This document shows, piece after piece, positions 63,189 to 64,000 of a stretch of DNA of 64,000 nt. The position numbers and the translations under genes are program-made. The stretch is from Aurantiochytrium sp. KH105 (Eukaryota; Sar; Bigyra; Thraustochytrida; Thraustochytriidae). The stretch lies in assembly GCA_003116975.1 (NCBI GenBank), contig BGKB01000090.1, forward strand, positions 346,187 to 410,186. Direction: 5' to 3'. The notes beneath the pieces are model-generated. The model saw only the letters and a list, made by a program, of their open reading frames with translations, was not told the DNA's origin and made no database searches. Position 1 is the first letter of the stretch. The number at the start of each line of letters is the position of its first letter.

Positions 63189-64000
63189 ATAGATAGATCT
63201 GTAGCAAGAAATATTGTGAATATCGACACGGACCAAAAGTTCTGTCCACCGAATCTTGCACGAAGCAAGCCAGCAATTCAAATGCGCTTGATCACAGTGG
63301 AAGTGATGGGGAAAACAAAACAAGCAGTACGTGTCAACGACGACTAGAATAGGAGATTGATGAAAGTTAGATGACCTCCCTCCACTAATAGGCCAGCTTC
63401 ATTCAAAGTAGCAAAGAGCCTGCCTAGGTCATCTATCCTATGTATCAAGTCGGTCTTGCTATATTCTTGCCAAAGCGAAAGCTTGATTCTTTAAATGACA
63501 ATGAATGGACGAGACAATGCATTGCGAACTCGAGGAGGCCTCCGTTACACCCATGCAATACAAAGGTGACTTGAATCGCCCAAAGCTGACCAGCAAACCT
63601 TTGCAGCATGAGAGAAGCGGAACCTCCCCCAGGAGACGTTTGAGTTATTGAATAAACAAGGAAGGAGTTGAAGAGGTATTCAGAATGGCTATCTACCCCA
63701 GTCATTCTAGAAAATTGCTCCATTCTGCAGACAAAGCTAACATGCTCAGCCACAAACCATGCTCACCTAGCAGAAACACGCTGTACAAGAGTATTTATTC
63801 AGATGGCTTGCCTCGCTTGTACTGGCCTCTAAGACATATGTGAGACCTCAAAACCTTCTTTCTACTAACATTATAAATTGCGTTTCGCCCGACACCACTC
63901 TGTTGGAGTGGTTTTAGCGCAACTCTATACGCTTAGTACTAATCCCAAGGCTTGGACGCCTGACCACACTTCAACAAATCTGTTGGAGTGGTTTCGGTCG
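63189..64000. other. Right-edge intergenic region
   Basis: 812 bp, AT-richer, starting with a short ATAG tract. No coding frame or RNA gene is supported. Near its end CTGTTGGAGTGGTTT occurs twice (63900-63914, 63980-63994), each within a small hairpin. Confidence 0.6.

Overview
The window is eukaryotic nuclear DNA: GC-rich, gene-dense and very poor in introns. It carries enormous single-exon genes (VPS13, a 2,496-codon IQ protein, a 4,358-codon receptor). Exocyst SEC6, VPS13, a DASH-like peptide and a receptor with C-type lectin, cadherin and IPT/TIG modules fit a stramenopile, and the near-intronless giant genes suggest a labyrinthulomycete (thraustochytrid-like). That assignment is inferred from style, not from a marker gene.

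Layout. 1-15288 (-): VPS13, whose 3' part lies behind a 320-bp intron and runs off the left edge. 16042-16998 (-): a double VOC/glyoxalase-fold protein, divergent from 17285-19735 (+), a class I glutamine-amidotransferase domain fused to WD40 repeats. 20044-20550 (-): a small acidic protein with a CaaX end, divergent from 20962-21621 (+), a leucine-rich-repeat protein. 22075-29565 (-): a giant IQ protein with a dynein-stalk-like segment and a C-terminal half of repeated modules. 30114-30368 (-): a short helical protein resembling DASH subunits, divergent from 30838-33924 (+), an ankyrin/IQ/zinc/FHA protein. 33925-39126: about 5.2 kb of microsatellite-rich DNA with no supported gene. 39127-52203 (+): a giant lectin/cadherin/TIG polytopic membrane protein. 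52340-52890: a tandem array of 78-nt palindromes. 53956-56331 (+): an FHA protein. 56688-59768 (-): SEC6, preceded by a 63-codon membrane-peptide ORF ending 23 nt before its ATG. 61281-63188 (+): a RING-H2/PHD protein. 63189-64000: no gene seen.

The genes do not form one pathway. VPS13 (bulk lipid transfer at contact sites) and SEC6 (exocyst tethering) are membrane-traffic housekeeping genes. The giant receptor is the main surface adhesion/sensing candidate. The IQ, ankyrin/FHA and DASH-like proteins look cytoskeletal or ciliary/spindle-related. Most neighbours are arranged divergently with gaps of about 290-1,300 bp. The most unusual items are the palindrome array with an inverted loop, the receptor architecture, the amidotransferase-WD40 fusion, the dynein-stalk-like segment in the IQ protein, and the small ORF placed directly before SEC6. 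All start choices use ATG; homology statements rest on recognising motifs by eye, and no database search was possible.
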